From the NCBI RefSeq assembly GCF_946886695.1, contig NZ_CAMPJD010000009.1, forward strand, positions 1-64,000: 64,000 bases of DNA. The letters are read 5' to 3'. The DNA comes from an uncultured Pseudoxanthomonas sp. (lineage in GTDB: Bacteria; Pseudomonadota; Gammaproteobacteria; Xanthomonadales; Xanthomonadaceae). Below, piece by piece: positions 21,494 to 34,963 of the stretch. The translations under genes and the position numbers were made by a program. The first letter of the stretch is position 1, and every line of letters begins with the position of its first letter. The notes beneath the pieces were generated by a model, which was not told where the DNA came from, searched no databases, and worked only from the letters and a program-made list of their open reading frames with translations.

Positions 21494-22846
21494 ATGCGCG
21501 TTGCGATCTTCGGTACCGGTTACGTCGGGCTGGTGACAGGCACCTGCCTGGCCGAGGTCGGGCATGACGTGGTCTGCATGGACATCGACCCCGCGAAGGT
21601 CGATGGCCTCAATCACGGCATCGTCCCCATCTACGAGCCCGGCCTGTCGCCGATGGTGAAGGCCAACCATGCCGCCGGGCGCCTGCGGTTCACCACCGTT
21701 GCGGAAGAGGCCATCGCGCACGGCGACGTGGTGTTCATCGCCGTGGGTACCCCTCCCGATGAGGACGGCAGCGCCGACCTGCAGTACGTCCTGGCGGTGG
21801 CCCACACCATCGGCCGCAACCTCCAGCAGCCTTGCATCGTGGTCAACAAGTCCACGGTGCCGGTCGGCACCGCCGACAAGGTGAGGGCGGCCATCGACGC
21901 CGAACTCGCGGCGCGCGGCGTGGAGATCGCGTTCGATGTCGTCTCCAATCCCGAGTTCCTCAAGGAAGGCGATGCGGTCAACGACTGCATGCGCCCTGAC
22001 CGCATCGTCATCGGCGCGTCGGATCCGCAGGCCGTGGAGAAACTGCGTCGTCTCTACGCGCCCTTCAATCGCAACCACGAGCGCATCGTCGTCATGGACG
22101 TGCGCTCTGCCGAGCTGACCAAATACGCGGCCAACGCGATGCTGGCGACCAAGATCAGCTTCATGAACGAGATCGCGAACATCGCCGAACGCGTCGGTGC
22201 CGACGTGGAGCATGTGCGGCAGGGCATCGGTTCCGACCCGCGCATCGGCTGGCATTTCATCTATCCCGGCGCAGGCTATGGCGGTTCCTGCTTTCCCAAG
22301 GACGTGCAGGCGCTGGCACGCACCGCGCAGCAGCATGGTTACCAGGCCGAGCTGCTGCAGGCCGTGGAAGCGGTGAACCACCGCCAGAAGGCCCACCTGT
22401 TCGAACTGATCCAGCGCCACTATGACTGCGGTGAAGACGAGGGCATCCGTGGCAGGACGTTCGCGGTCTGGGGGCTGTCGTTCAAGCCCAACACCGACGA
22501 TATGCGCGAAGCCAGCAGCCGCAGGCTGCTCGCGGAGTTGTGGGACGCCGGTGCGAAGGTCCGCGCCTACGACCCGGAGGCCCGCGAGGAAGCCGCCAGG
22601 ATCTTCGGTGAACGGGACGACCTGGTGCTTTGCGATGATGCGCGCGCCGCCGTCGACGGTGCGGATGCGCTGGTGGTGGTGACCGAGTGGAAGCAGTTCC
22701 GCAGCCCGGATTTCGCGCGTCTGCGCGATACGCTCGGCGACGCGGTGATTTTCGACGGCCGCAACCTGTACGAGCCGGGCGAGGTGGAGGCCATGGGCAT
22801 CGCGTATTACGGCATCGGACGTGGAAGGTCCGCGCATGCAGACTGA
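21494..22846 (+). CDS. ugd: UDP-glucose 6-dehydrogenase
   Basis: This enzyme oxidises UDP-glucose to UDP-glucuronate with two NAD+, supplying precursors for exopolysaccharide or lipid A/LPS modification. The 450-residue protein has NAD-binding [20 protein letters not shown] at the start, [20 protein letters not shown], the [20 protein letters not shown] segment, and the catalytic cysteine in [16 protein letters not shown] (about residue 263). The C-terminal domain carries [15 protein letters not shown]. It overlaps slyX by 11 nt. No polysaccharide genes adjoin it, so the end product is not indicated. Confidence 0.96.
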   Translation: MRVAIFGTGYVGLVTGTCLAEVGHDVVCMDIDPAKVDGLNHGIVPIYEPGLSPMVKANHAAGRLRFTTVAEEAIAHGDVVFIAVGTPPDEDGSADLQYVLAVAHTIGRNLQQPCIVVNKSTVPVGTADKVRAAIDAELAARGVEIAFDVVSNPEFLKEGDAVNDCMRPDRIVIGASDPQAVEKLRRLYAPFNRNHERIVVMDVRSAELTKYAANAMLATKISFMNEIANIAERVGADVEHVRQGIGSDPRIGWHFIYPGAGYGGSCFPKDVQALARTAQQHGYQAELLQAVEAVNHRQKAHLFELIQRHYDCGEDEGIRGRTFAVWGLSFKPNTDDMREASSRRLLAELWDAGAKVRAYDPEAREEAARIFGERDDLVLCDDARAAVDGADALVVVTEWKQFRSPDFARLRDTLGDAVIFDGRNLYEPGEVEAMGIAYYGIGRGRSAHAD

Positions 22847-23072
22847 CCTGCCATTGCTGAGCGACGCGCTTGAAAGCCGCCTGGTGGAGATGGAAACCCG
22901 CCTGGCGTTCCAGGAGCATTCGCTTAGCGAACTGAGCGAGGCACTGGCGGATGCGCGCGCGGAGAACCAGCGCACCGCGCTGCTGCTGCGGCACATGGTG
23001 GAGGAGCTGGGAAAGGTGCGCACCTCGCTGTTCGAGGATCCTGCCAACGAACCACCGCCGCCGCATTATTGA
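22836..23072 (+). CDS. slyX: SlyX family protein
   Basis: This 78-residue protein is nearly all helix, with heptad-like spacing ([20 protein letters not shown]) suggesting a coiled coil, and ends in the SlyX-typical PPPPHY. The function of SlyX is unknown. The ATG at 22836 has a good ribosome-binding site (GGAAGG, 22823-22828). An upstream in-frame GTG at 22821 lacks one. The gene starts inside the end of ugd, so it is translated from the same message. Confidence 0.85.
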   Translation: MQTDLPLLSDALESRLVEMETRLAFQEHSLSELSEALADARAENQRTALLLRHMVEELGKVRTSLFEDPANEPPPPHY

Positions 23073-23107
23073 TACGCTTGGGACACAGCAGTCCCCACGA
23101 AAGACCG

Positions 23108-23737
23108 ATGACCGATTCACTCCGCGACCAGTTGCTGGGCCTGGGCTTCAAGCCCGCACCGAAGCCCGAGCGCAAACCCGACCGCCGGCCCGATCAGCGG
23201 CGCGACGCGCAGAAGCCGACCGGCAAGGGTGCCGCGCACCCGAAACCAGGCCACGGCGGCAAGCCGCGCCCGCCGCAGAGTGGAGGCAAGCCCAGGCCCA
23301 AGCGCAGCCAGGAAGACATCGATCTCGCCAAGGCCTACGCCATCCGCGCCCAGCGCGAAAAGGACGAGCGCATCGAAGCCGAGCGTGTGAGGCAGGAGGA
23401 AGCACGGCTGCGCCGTGAAGCGAGGGCGAAACTCGATGCGTTCCTACTGGACAAGGGCCTCAATGACGCGGAAGCCGACATCGCACGCCACTTCCCGTAT
23501 GGCGGCAAGATCAAGCGCATCTACGTCAACGCAGCGCAACTGAAGGCGCTCAATGCGGGCGAACTCGGCGTGGTGCAGCAGAACGGCCGCTACCTGCTGG
23601 TCACCGCCGCCGTGCTCGCCGAAGCCGAGGCGATCTTCGCGCCTGCCGTCGCGCTGAAAGTCGATCCGGACGCCCCGGCCGATCAGGATCCCTACGCCGA
23701 CCCGCAATATCAGGTACCCGACGACCTGGTGTGGTGA
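23108..23737 (+). CDS. DUF2058 (YaiL-like) nucleoprotein-type protein
   Basis: This 209-residue protein starts with the family hallmark MTDSLRDQLLGLGFKP, followed by a Lys/Pro/Arg-rich disordered region (about 16-65) and a charged helix (about 68-110). The folded C-terminal part contains RHFPYGGKIKRIYVNAAQLKAL and GRYLLVT. Family members such as E. coli YaiL are conserved but uncharacterised; the basic segment suggests nucleic-acid contact. The stop overlaps the start of the next gene. Confidence 0.85.
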   Translation: MTDSLRDQLLGLGFKPAPKPERKPDRRPDQRRDAQKPTGKGAAHPKPGHGGKPRPPQSGGKPRPKRSQEDIDLAKAYAIRAQREKDERIEAERVRQEEARLRREARAKLDAFLLDKGLNDAEADIARHFPYGGKIKRIYVNAAQLKALNAGELGVVQQNGRYLLVTAAVLAEAEAIFAPAVALKVDPDAPADQDPYADPQYQVPDDLVW

Positions 23738-24468
23738 CCCACGCTGACCGTCGTCCCCGTCTCTGCCTGTTGCCTGGGCTGGATGGCACCGGTCGGCTCT
23801 ACACGCCTTTGCTGGATGGATTCCGGGGCGCTTACGACGCCGAGGTGCTCGCCTATGACAGCGGGCGCTTCAGCGGGTATGCGGCGCTGGTCGAAACGCT
23901 GGGGCCGGCATTGCGGCGGAACACGGATACGGTGCTGATTGCCGAGTCCTTCGCCGGTCCCCTGGCCGTGATGCTTGCCCATCGCAACCCGTGCCATGTC
24001 AGGGCCGTGGTGCTGGCGGCGAGTTTCGTCCGCGCACCGCTCCCTTTCAGCCTCGCTTGTGCTGCGGTACTGGATCGATTGCCGGCCATATCGTTGCCCG
24101 TGTTCGCACTGGAACGCGTTCTGGCAGGTGGCATGCTGCCGGCGCCCTTGCGAAGGGAGTTGAATGCCGTCCTTGAGGCAATCCCGATCGAGGTGTTGCG
24201 CCAACGCGCGCTGGCGGCGCTGTGCGTGGACGTCCGTCGTCAAGTCGCCGCGCTGGATCTTCCGCTGCTCCATCTGCAGGCCGGCCGGGACAGGCTGGTA
24301 GCAGCAAGGGCAGGTGACGAGATCGTTCGTCTGGCACGCAATGCGCAGCAGGTCGTCATCGACGCGCCGCACTTCCTGTTCCAGTTGGCACCGGTGGCGG
24401 CGGCAGACGAGATCGGGCGATTCCTGAAGAGAGTGTGCATCCTGGAGGGTGCACGCCACGACTCTTAG
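23731..24468 (+). CDS. alpha/beta hydrolase
   Basis: This 245-residue protein has the alpha/beta-hydrolase fold: the oxyanion region LCLLPGLDGTGRLYTPLL, a nucleophile elbow AESFAGPLAV (Ser about residue 73), an acid-loop candidate GRDRLVAAR (about 192), and a late histidine in IDAPHFLFQ. The nucleophile elbow AxSxA deviates from the usual GxSxG. The start is one of two tandem GTG codons (23731 or 23734) that overlap the end of the DUF2058 gene. Substrate is unknown. It converges with the MFS gene, 30 bp away. Confidence 0.8.
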   Translation: MVTHADRRPRLCLLPGLDGTGRLYTPLLDGFRGAYDAEVLAYDSGRFSGYAALVETLGPALRRNTDTVLIAESFAGPLAVMLAHRNPCHVRAVVLAASFVRAPLPFSLACAAVLDRLPAISLPVFALERVLAGGMLPAPLRRELNAVLEAIPIEVLRQRALAALCVDVRRQVAALDLPLLHLQAGRDRLVAARAGDEIVRLARNAQQVVIDAPHFLFQLAPVAAADEIGRFLKRVCILEGARHDS

Positions 24469-24498
24469 GCCGAGGTGAATCGATCAGGCGTCGCCCAA

Positions 24499-25680
24499 CT
24501 ACGCTGGAGACGTTCCGGGCCGGATCAGCCAGTTCCAGACGATGAAAGCGGCGATCAGCGCGATCACCGACGATGCAAGGAATGCGGTCTCGCCCCCGAA
24601 CCGCCACAGCTGGCCCGCCAGCAACGCGCCCATCACGCCGCCCACGCCGGACGACAGACCGTAGAACACGCCCTGGCCGTGTCCATTCATGCGGCCCGGG
24701 AAGAAGCGCACCAGCAACTGCATGGCGGCCGCGAAGAAGGCGCCGAAGTTGAGCGCATGCGTCAGCTGCGCCAGCACCATGACCGGCGTGTTGTCGGGGA
24801 ACAGGGCCGTGACCAGCCAGCGCACCGACGCACTGAGCAGCGCGACCATGAGGACGCGACTGGCATCCCAGCGTCGGAAGATGCGGCTGGCCAAGAAGAA
24901 CACGCCGATCTCGGCCAGCACGCCGACCGTCCACAGCACGCCCTGTGTCGCGGTCGTGTAGCCGTGTTCGGAAAGGTAGATCGAGAAGAACGTGTAGAAC
25001 GGGCCGAACGAGATCTGGGTGAGGAAGGCTGCCACGAAGAAGGCCATCACCTCCGGCCTTCGCAATCGCGCGCGGAAGCCGTCCTGTGGATCGACCGGAT
25101 GGTGCTCCGGCTCGCGCGCGTAGCGGTTCAACAAGGCGGATGCGAGGACGGCTGCCAGCACCGGCAGCATCAACCACGGCAATGCACCCACGCCCAGCCG
25201 GCGTGCGTCGATCAGCCAGCCGAACAGCGATACCACCAGGATGAAACCGATCGAGCCCCAGACGCGGATCAGGCCATAGCGATCGCTGCGCACACCGAGG
25301 TGCGACATGGTGATCGATTCGAACTGCGGCATCACGGCGTTGTAGGCGAAGCAGAAGCCCAGCATCACCGTGAACAAGCCTGCGTGTTCCAGCGGCAGCA
25401 GGAACAAGGCGAAGCAGCCCAACGCCAGCGAGCAGCCCAGGTGCAGCCAGCGGATCGGATTCGGCGAGCGCGCGGCCAGCGTGGTCCACAGGCTGGGCGA
25501 GACGATACGCGTGGCGTACCACAGGCTCATCAGCACACTGATGGCGGCCACGCTGAGGCCGCGCGATTCCAGGTACAGGCTCCAGTAGGGCGTGAAAGCG
25601 CCCAGTACCGCGTAGTACGAAAAGTAGAAGCTCGACAGGCGGACCGCGGGATACGGGGTCGTCGGGATGGCATCCCTCAT
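24499..25680 (-). CDS. MFS transporter of the HcaT-like (MFS_1_like) group
   Basis: This 393-residue inner-membrane protein has 12 predicted transmembrane segments. The N-terminal half begins YPAVRLSSFYFSYYAVLGAF and contains PSLWTTLAARS in the loop after segment two. A cytoplasmic loop (about 193-220, REPEHHPVDPQDGFRARLRR) separates the halves, and the C-terminal half has PGRMNGHGQGVFYGLSSG. The pattern resembles E. coli HcaT and nucleoside:H+ symporter relatives. The ATG at 25680 has GGAG seven nt upstream. The substrate cannot be assigned; a link to the upstream metH genes is not evident. Confidence 0.82.
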   Translation of the reverse strand: MRDAIPTTPYPAVRLSSFYFSYYAVLGAFTPYWSLYLESRGLSVAAISVLMSLWYATRIVSPSLWTTLAARSPNPIRWLHLGCSLALGCFALFLLPLEHAGLFTVMLGFCFAYNAVMPQFESITMSHLGVRSDRYGLIRVWGSIGFILVVSLFGWLIDARRLGVGALPWLMLPVLAAVLASALLNRYAREPEHHPVDPQDGFRARLRRPEVMAFFVAAFLTQISFGPFYTFFSIYLSEHGYTTATQGVLWTVGVLAEIGVFFLASRIFRRWDASRVLMVALLSASVRWLVTALFPDNTPVMVLAQLTHALNFGAFFAAAMQLLVRFFPGRMNGHGQGVFYGLSSGVGGVMGALLAGQLWRFGGETAFLASSVIALIAAFIVWNWLIRPGTSPA

Positions 25681-25850
25681 GTCGCTGCTCCATGCGCAGC
25701 GACGGGTGACGTCCGGCCTTCGGCAGCGGGCGAGGGTGGCATGAGGGACGCAGGCACGGGCGGGATACACATTCTAGAGGAGCGCGCATTGCGCTCCGCT
25801 CTCCCGGGCCTCTCGACAGGGGGTGGGCTCGCCGCTGCGCGCGATGGTGC

Positions 25851-28534
<2,684 letters not shown>

Positions 28535-28538
<4 letters not shown>

Positions 28539-29620
28539 GCGGCGGCCTCCAGCAGGGCAGGCAGGCGACGGGGCGCAACGCCCGCGACGGCGTCGGCGAT
28601 GGCCCGGATGTGTGCCGGCGTGGTGCCACAGCAGCCGCCGACGAGATTGAGCAGGCCGGACTGTGCGAACTCCTTCAACGTGGCCGCCATTTCCTCCGGT
28701 GTCTCGTCGTACTCGCCGAACGCATTCGGCAAACCGGCGTTGGGGTGCGCGCTGACATACGCGTCGGCGACGGTCGACAGGGTTTCGACGTGTTCGCGCA
28801 GGTCTTTCGCGCCCAGTGCGCAGTTGAGCCCGACAGAGAGCGGACGGCCATGCGCGACCGAGGCGTAGAAAGCTTCCGCAGTCTGTCCGGACAGCGTACG
28901 GCCCGAGGCGTCGGTAATGGTGCCCGAGATCATCACCGGCAGGCGCCCGCCACGCGTGTCGAACACTTCCTCGATGGCGTACAGGGCGGCTTTCGCATTG
29001 AGGGTGTCGAAGATGGTTTCCACCATCAGGGTATCGGCGCCGCCATCGATCAGGCCTTCGATGGCTTCGCGATAGGTCCCGCGCAGCTCGTCGAAGCTGG
29101 TGTTGCGGTAGCCGGGATCGTTCACGTCCGGGCTTATCGAAGCGGTGCGGCTGGTCGGTCCCAGCACGCCGATGACGAAGCGGGGTTTGTCCGGCGTGGT
29201 TGCCTCGATAGCGTCGCAGCACTGGCGCGCGACGTGCGCCCCCGCCTTGTTCAACTCGTAGACCAGGTGCTCGAGGTGGTAATCGGCCTGGCTGATCGAG
29301 GTGGCGTTGAAGGTGTTGGTTTCGATCAGGTCGGCGCCTGCCTCGAGGTAGGCCGTGTGCACGCCGGCGATCACCTCGGGTTTGCTCAGCAACAGCAGGT
29401 CGTTGTTGCCCTTGAGGTCGTGGCCGCAGCCGGCGCCATGTTCATGCGCGTGCTGCGTGTCGCAGCCCTCGGCGAAACGCTCGCCGCGGTAGTCCGCTTC
29501 CTGCAGGCCGTGGCGCTGGATCATGGTGCCCATGGCGCCGTCGATGATGAGGATGCGTTCTTGCAGCGCCTTCGACAGTAAGCCGGCACGGGTGGGGTTC
29601 AACCAGGGAAGGGTCTTCAT
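28535..29620 (-). CDS. metH: methionine synthase, homocysteine-binding part (split MetH, first gene)
   Basis: This 361-residue protein is the N-terminal homocysteine S-methyltransferase domain of MetH as a separate polypeptide. It shows [22 protein letters not shown] near the start, [17 protein letters not shown], and the zinc-ligand cysteines in GLNCALGA and [13 protein letters not shown] (about 225 and 325). It must associate with the product of the following gene, since the methyl donor and cobalamin domains are there. The start overlaps the regulator gene's stop (ATGA, 29617-29620). Split metH is known in Xanthomonas relatives. Confidence 0.92.
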
Positions 29621-30546
29621 GACTTCACTGCGGTCAGCGACAGGACTTCAAAATGGGGCGGGCGACGCTCGCGGGTGACGGTTTCGGCGTTGGCGATGTC
29701 CAGCCCCGCCTTCTCGGCGAACCTGCGCAGTTCTTTTTCGGTGAAGCCCAGATTGACGTGGCCATAGGCCTCTACGACCGACTTGTGTTCGTGCTTGCCC
29801 AGGCTGCTGAGCAGCAGGCGGCCGCCGCGGCGCAGGACGCGGGCCGCTTCGGCGACGGCCTGGGCTGGCTTGGCGGAATAGGTGAGTGCATGCATCAGCA
29901 CGACCAGGTCGAAACTGCCGTCCTTGAACGGCAGTGCATGCATGTCGCCCTCGCGCACTTCCACGTTCGGGAAGCGGCGCAGGCGCTCTCCGGCGGCCGC
30001 CACCACGCGCGTACTCGTGTCGATGCAGACATACCGCTTGGCATGCGGCGAGAGCAGTTCGGCCAGCACGCCGTCGCCCGAGGCGATGTCGAGCACGTCG
30101 CCGGTTTCCAGCAGCGGTAGTGCGGTGCGGGCAAGCGCCTCCCAGGTACGGCCGGGGGAGTAATGGCGCTCCATGTCGCCGGCCACGCTGTCGGCCCAGT
30201 TCTGGTCGGAGGCGCGGTTGGCGAGCACGCTGGCCACGCGCTCGGCATCCTGGCGCAGCAGCGGATCGTCGCTGCCGTCGCGCAGGCTGCGCCAAAGTTC
30301 ACGCTGTACCGTGTCCAGGTTGTCTTCGTCGAAACGGTAGTAGGCCGACACGCCCGCGCGACGGTCGCGGACCAGCCCGGCTTCCTTCAGCTTTGCCAGA
30401 TGGGTGGAGACACGCGGCTGGGCCAACTGGGTGATAGCCGACAACTCGGCGACGGTCAGCTCCTCGCGCGACAGCAGCGCCAGCAGGCGCACACGGGTGG
30501 CGTCGGCAAACACTTTCAGCCGGGTCGACCAGGCTTCCAGATCCAT
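29617..30546 (-). CDS. ArsR-type regulator fused to a SAM-methyltransferase fold (SahR-like)
   Basis: This 309-residue protein combines an ArsR winged helix (about 1-90; [18 protein letters not shown] and [16 protein letters not shown]) with a class I SAM-dependent methyltransferase fold (about 110-309; [38 protein letters not shown]). SahR proteins, described as repressors of the SAM/S-adenosylhomocysteine recycling genes, have this ArsR-plus-methyltransferase layout and are thought to sense a SAM-related ligand. The overlap with metH supports that role. The ATG at 30546 follows AGGAAG, which lies in a palindrome. Whether it also methylates anything is unknown. Confidence 0.85.
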   Translation of the reverse strand: MDLEAWSTRLKVFADATRVRLLALLSREELTVAELSAITQLAQPRVSTHLAKLKEAGLVRDRRAGVSAYYRFDEDNLDTVQRELWRSLRDGSDDPLLRQDAERVASVLANRASDQNWADSVAGDMERHYSPGRTWEALARTALPLLETGDVLDIASGDGVLAELLSPHAKRYVCIDTSTRVVAAAGERLRRFPNVEVREGDMHALPFKDGSFDLVVLMHALTYSAKPAQAVAEAARVLRRGGRLLLSSLGKHEHKSVVEAYGHVNLGFTEKELRRFAEKAGLDIANAETVTRERRPPHFEVLSLTAVKS

Positions 30547-30547
30547 A

Positions 30548-30577
30548 AATATCTTCCTATCGCGATATAGAGATATT
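30548..30577. promoter_or_regulatory. palindromic operator of the ArsR/SahR-like regulator
   Basis: The 30-bp element has perfect outer arms AATATCT/AGATATT and a perfect central TATCGCGATA. Only three base pairs between the arms and centre are mismatched. It starts 1 bp upstream of the regulator's ATG and contains its AGGAAG ribosome-binding site on the minus strand. In a GC-rich genome such an AT-rich palindrome stands out. Autoregulation of the regulator and metH genes is the simplest reading. Confidence 0.75.
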
Positions 30578-30674
30578 CTGCCCCCGCGGCGCCGCCAAGG
30601 TCAACCAGCGGCATACGCCCGCGGATGGTCGCGGGTTACAATTGGTATTCAAGTACGTATGCCGAGGGGTACCC

Positions 30675-31823
<1,149 letters not shown>

Positions 31824-31846
31824 ATCCAGCGCCTCCGGAAAACGAG

Positions 31847-31871
31847 CGCCGCCGCAGGGCGGCGTTTTTTT
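31847..31871 (+). terminator. intrinsic terminator of the acyl-CoA dehydrogenase gene
   Basis: A 7-bp GC stem CGCCGCC-gcag-GGCGGCG is followed directly by seven T residues. It lies 24 nt after the acyl-CoA dehydrogenase stop. Confidence 0.9.
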
Positions 31872-31996
31872 GTCCGCAGATCCGTGAGCGGGGCCACATC
31901 GCGACCCCCATCTTTTGTCATGGGACTGTGCGGGGCGGGTTGGGTAAAGTGTCCGAATGCGGGGGTCTGTCCTCCGTATCCTTCCTGGAGACCCCG

Positions 31997-33871
31997 ATGC
32001 GCAAAACCCTGATCGCCTGTGCCCTCGCACTTGCCCTGACCGCCTGCGACCGCGCCGCTACGCCGGATACCGGCGCTGCAGGCACCCCTGCCGTCGCCGC
32101 GTCCGCCGCCGACATCGCCGCCGAGAGCCAGCGGCTGAACGCATGGTTCGAAACCAAGTACGAGGAACAGTTGAAGTTCAGTCCTATCCAGCTGACCTTC
32201 CAGGGTCGCAAGGACCTGTACGACCAGGTCGACGACATGTCCGAGCAGGCCTCGCGCGACCAGGTCGCGTGGCAGAAGGCCAGCGTCGAGGAGATGGAGA
32301 AGTCCTTCGACTACGCCAAGCTCGACGACGAGACCAAGTTCTCGTACGACCTGTGGAAACTGCAGTACGAGAACGCGCGCGACGGTCTGCCGTTCATGCA
32401 GGACGGCTACGCCTTCGACCAGATGAACGGTGCGCAGGGTTTCTGGCCGACGTTCCTGATCAGCTTCCACAAGGTGGATGAAGAAGCGGATTACACGGCC
32501 TACATCGCTCGCCTGAAGGCGACGCAGCGCGCCTTCGGGCAGTTGCTCGATCGCGCGCGCGCCTCCGCCGGGCAGGACATCCGTCCGCCGAAGTTCGCCT
32601 ACGAGGGCGTGATCGACCAGGCGAAGAAAGTCATCACCGGTGCGCCGTTCTCGGCCGGCAAGGACTCCGCGATCTGGGCCGACGCGCAGGCCAAGGCCGA
32701 TGCGCTGGTCAAGGCCGGCAAGATCGATGCCGCCCGAGCCACGGCGCTGAAGGATGAAGCGCGCAAGGCGCTGCTGGAGCAGTTCAAGCCCGCGTACGAG
32801 GGCGTGATCGAGTGGAGCGAGGAGGAACTGCCGAAGGCAGCGGTCAATGCCACCGGCGTGGGCACCACGCACCCGAACGGCAAGGCGTACTACGAGTACC
32901 AGCTGCGCCAGATGACCACCACCGGCATGACGGCCGAGGAGATCCATGCGCTGGGCCTGAAGGAAGTGGAGCGCATCAAGGGCGAGATGTCGGCGCTGAA
33001 GGACAAGGTGGGCTTCAAGGGTGACCTGGATGCCTTCTTCGCCTTCATCGACAGCGATGCGCAGTTCAAGTATCCCAACACCGATGCCGGCCGCCAGGCC
33101 TATATCGATGACGCCACGGCGGCCATCGACAACATCAAGAAGGTGCTCCCGGACTACTTCGGCCTGTTGCCGAAGGCCGACCTGGTGGTCAAGCGCGTGG
33201 AGCCGTTCCGTGAGCAGGACGGCGCGGCGCAGCACTACTACCCGGGCACGCCCGATGGTTCGCGTCCGGGCGTGTACTACGCGCATCTGTCCGACATGAA
33301 CGCGATGCCGAAGCCGGAGCTCGAGGTCATCGCGTACCACGAGGGCCTGCCGGGTCACCACATGCAGATCGCCATCGCGCAGGAACTGACGGGCGTGCCG
33401 AAGTTCCGCACGCAGTACGGCGTCACCGCGTATGCCGAAGGCTGGGGTCTGTATTCGGAGTGGCTGGCGAAGGAAATGCCGGGAACCTACAAGGACCCGT
33501 ACTCCGAGTTCGGTCGGCTGAGTTCCGAGATGTGGCGCGCGATCCGCCTGGTGGTGGATACCGGCCTGCACGCCAAGGGCTGGACCGAACAGCAGGCGGT
33601 GGAGTACTTCGACGCCAACAGCGCGGTGCCGCGGGCGGCGATCGAGTCCGAGGTGAAGCGCTACCTGATCATGCCGGGGCAGGCCACGGCCTACAAAATC
33701 GGCATGATCAAGATCCAGGACCTGCGCAGAAAGGCGGAAACCGAACTCGGCGACAAGTTCGACATCAAGGGATTCCACGACACCGTGCTGGGCGGCGGCG
33801 CGCTTCCGCTGACGTTGCTGGAGCGTCGCGTGGACCAGTGGATCGCGAAGGAAAAAGCCAAGCAGGCCTGA
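31997..33871 (+). CDS. DUF885 family lipoprotein, putative metallopeptidase
   Basis: This 624-residue lipoprotein has the lipobox ALTAC (Cys17) and a DUF885 domain over most of its length. The family is predicted to be zinc-dependent: the motif IAYHEGLPGHHMQIAIAQE (about 445-460) provides HExxxGHH-type ligands, followed by TAYAEGWGLYSEWLA, a possible third ligand glutamate. It resembles gluzincin-like peptidases. A GGAG site seven nt before the ATG at 31997 fixes the start. Its transcript ends at the hairpin at 33894. Substrate is unknown; location should be the periplasmic face of a membrane. Confidence 0.9.
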   Translation: MRKTLIACALALALTACDRAATPDTGAAGTPAVAASAADIAAESQRLNAWFETKYEEQLKFSPIQLTFQGRKDLYDQVDDMSEQASRDQVAWQKASVEEMEKSFDYAKLDDETKFSYDLWKLQYENARDGLPFMQDGYAFDQMNGAQGFWPTFLISFHKVDEEADYTAYIARLKATQRAFGQLLDRARASAGQDIRPPKFAYEGVIDQAKKVITGAPFSAGKDSAIWADAQAKADALVKAGKIDAARATALKDEARKALLEQFKPAYEGVIEWSEEELPKAAVNATGVGTTHPNGKAYYEYQLRQMTTTGMTAEEIHALGLKEVERIKGEMSALKDKVGFKGDLDAFFAFIDSDAQFKYPNTDAGRQAYIDDATAAIDNIKKVLPDYFGLLPKADLVVKRVEPFREQDGAAQHYYPGTPDGSRPGVYYAHLSDMNAMPKPELEVIAYHEGLPGHHMQIAIAQELTGVPKFRTQYGVTAYAEGWGLYSEWLAKEMPGTYKDPYSEFGRLSSEMWRAIRLVVDTGLHAKGWTEQQAVEYFDANSAVPRAAIESEVKRYLIMPGQATAYKIGMIKIQDLRRKAETELGDKFDIKGFHDTVLGGGALPLTLLERRVDQWIAKEKAKQA

Positions 33872-33893
33872 TCTCCGGATGAGGGATGAGACA

Positions 33894-33922
33894 AAGAACC
33901 CCGGCCTTGTGCCGGGGTTCTT
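33894..33922. terminator. bidirectional intrinsic terminator
   Basis: A perfect 12-bp stem AAGAACCCCGGC/GCCGGGGTTCTT with the loop CTTGT sits between convergent genes ending at 33871 and 33933. A/T residues flank both sides, so it can serve both. Confidence 0.85.
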
Positions 33923-33932
33923 CGTTGGGGGT

Positions 33933-34835
33933 TCAGGGCGCCCGGGTCAGCAGCGCGATGTTCGCCGACAGCCAGGCGTCGAGTGTCGTCGGCGGATGGC
34001 CGGTGAGCCGAGCGTAATCATGGGTGACCTCGCCCAGGTCGCCCGCTGCGGTCGCGACATCGAACGACGCGAACACCTCGGCCAGGACCGGTGGGAAGCC
34101 GTGCGCTTTCAGACCTTCGAGCTGTTGTTCCACCGTGATGTCGACGACCGACAACGGTTTGTCAGCAAGTGCAGACACACGGCTGGCGATGTCGCGCGCG
34201 GAATACGCCTGTGAGCCGGTCAGCGTGAGCACGCGGTTCGTCGTATGGGAAGAAGCCAAGGCCACGGCAGCCGCACGCGCAAGGTCGTCGCGCGCGATGT
34301 AGGCGATGCGACCTTCGCCTGCTGCCGACGCCCATTCGCCTGATGCCAGTGCGGCCGGCAGGGAATAGGCCAGGTTCTCGAAGTACCAGGCATTGCGCAG
34401 AACCGTCCATGCGAGGGACGACGCAGCCAGGGCCTGTTCGGTGCCCCAGTGGTCGGGGGCGAACGACACGTGCGACGTTTCAGCGGACGGCAGCGAGGTG
34501 TAGACGACGTGGCCTACGCCGGCTTCGACCGCCGCCTTCACGGCGTTGCGGTGCTGGGCGAGGCGCTTGCCCGGCTCCATCAGCGCGTCCGTGCTGACCA
34601 GCAACAGCCGGTCGGCCCCGGCGAAGGCGGGGGGCAGCGTGGCTGGCTGGTCGAAATCGGCGGCACGCGCGGTCACGCCGCGCGCAGCCAGGTCCGCCAG
34701 CGATTCCGGCGTGCGACTGGTGACGATGAGACGCTCGGCCGGGATCTGCAGCGTATCCAGCAAATGGCGGACGACGGCGCTGCCGAGCTGTCCGGAAGCG
34801 CCGGTGACCAGCAGGGTGGGGGCGGGGGCGTTCAT
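33933..34835 (-). CDS. NAD(P)H-binding quinone oxidoreductase-like protein (QorB/YtfG-type)
   Basis: This 300-residue protein belongs to the atypical short-chain dehydrogenase group NmrA/QorB. It has the NAD(P)-binding LLVTGASGQLGSAVVRHLL (about 8-26), the second-strand RTPESL, and the QorB-like HVVYTSLPSAETSHVSFAPDHWGTE region. E. coli YtfG (QorB) reduces quinones using NADPH. The gene is divergent from an HxlR-type regulator, the same arrangement as ytfG/ytfH in E. coli, so regulation by that protein is likely. Confidence 0.85.
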   Translation of the reverse strand: MNAPAPTLLVTGASGQLGSAVVRHLLDTLQIPAERLIVTSRTPESLADLAARGVTARAADFDQPATLPPAFAGADRLLLVSTDALMEPGKRLAQHRNAVKAAVEAGVGHVVYTSLPSAETSHVSFAPDHWGTEQALAASSLAWTVLRNAWYFENLAYSLPAALASGEWASAAGEGRIAYIARDDLARAAAVALASSHTTNRVLTLTGSQAYSARDIASRVSALADKPLSVVDITVEQQLEGLKAHGFPPVLAEVFASFDVATAAGDLGEVTHDYARLTGHPPTTLDAWLSANIALLTRAP

Positions 34836-34869
34836 GGCAGGCTCCTGTGTTGGTAACGGAAAGGATGTT

Positions 34870-34945
34870 GGTTACGGTATGGTAGTGAAGGCTGCCGCAC
34901 CCACAAGCAGGGAGCCTGAAGTAACCGGGTTACCGGTCAGTAACC
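34870..34945. promoter_or_regulatory. GTAACC/GGTTAC operator array between qorB-like and hxlR-like genes
   Basis: GGTTAC occurs at 34870-34875, the inverted repeat GTAACC-g-GGTTAC at 34921-34933, and a further GTAACC at 34940-34945. These hexamers fill the divergent promoter region and the leader of the regulator gene. Repeats of one hexamer in both orientations are the expected target of the dimeric winged-helix HxlR protein. Confidence 0.65.
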
Positions 34946-34963
34946 ATGCCCTGGAGTTGGACC

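Noticed and set aside
30642..30674. A TTG start 33 nt upstream for the acyl-CoA dehydrogenase
   Set aside because: The added residues are not family-like, whereas the GTG at 30675 has GAGGGG upstream and begins right at the conserved N-terminus.
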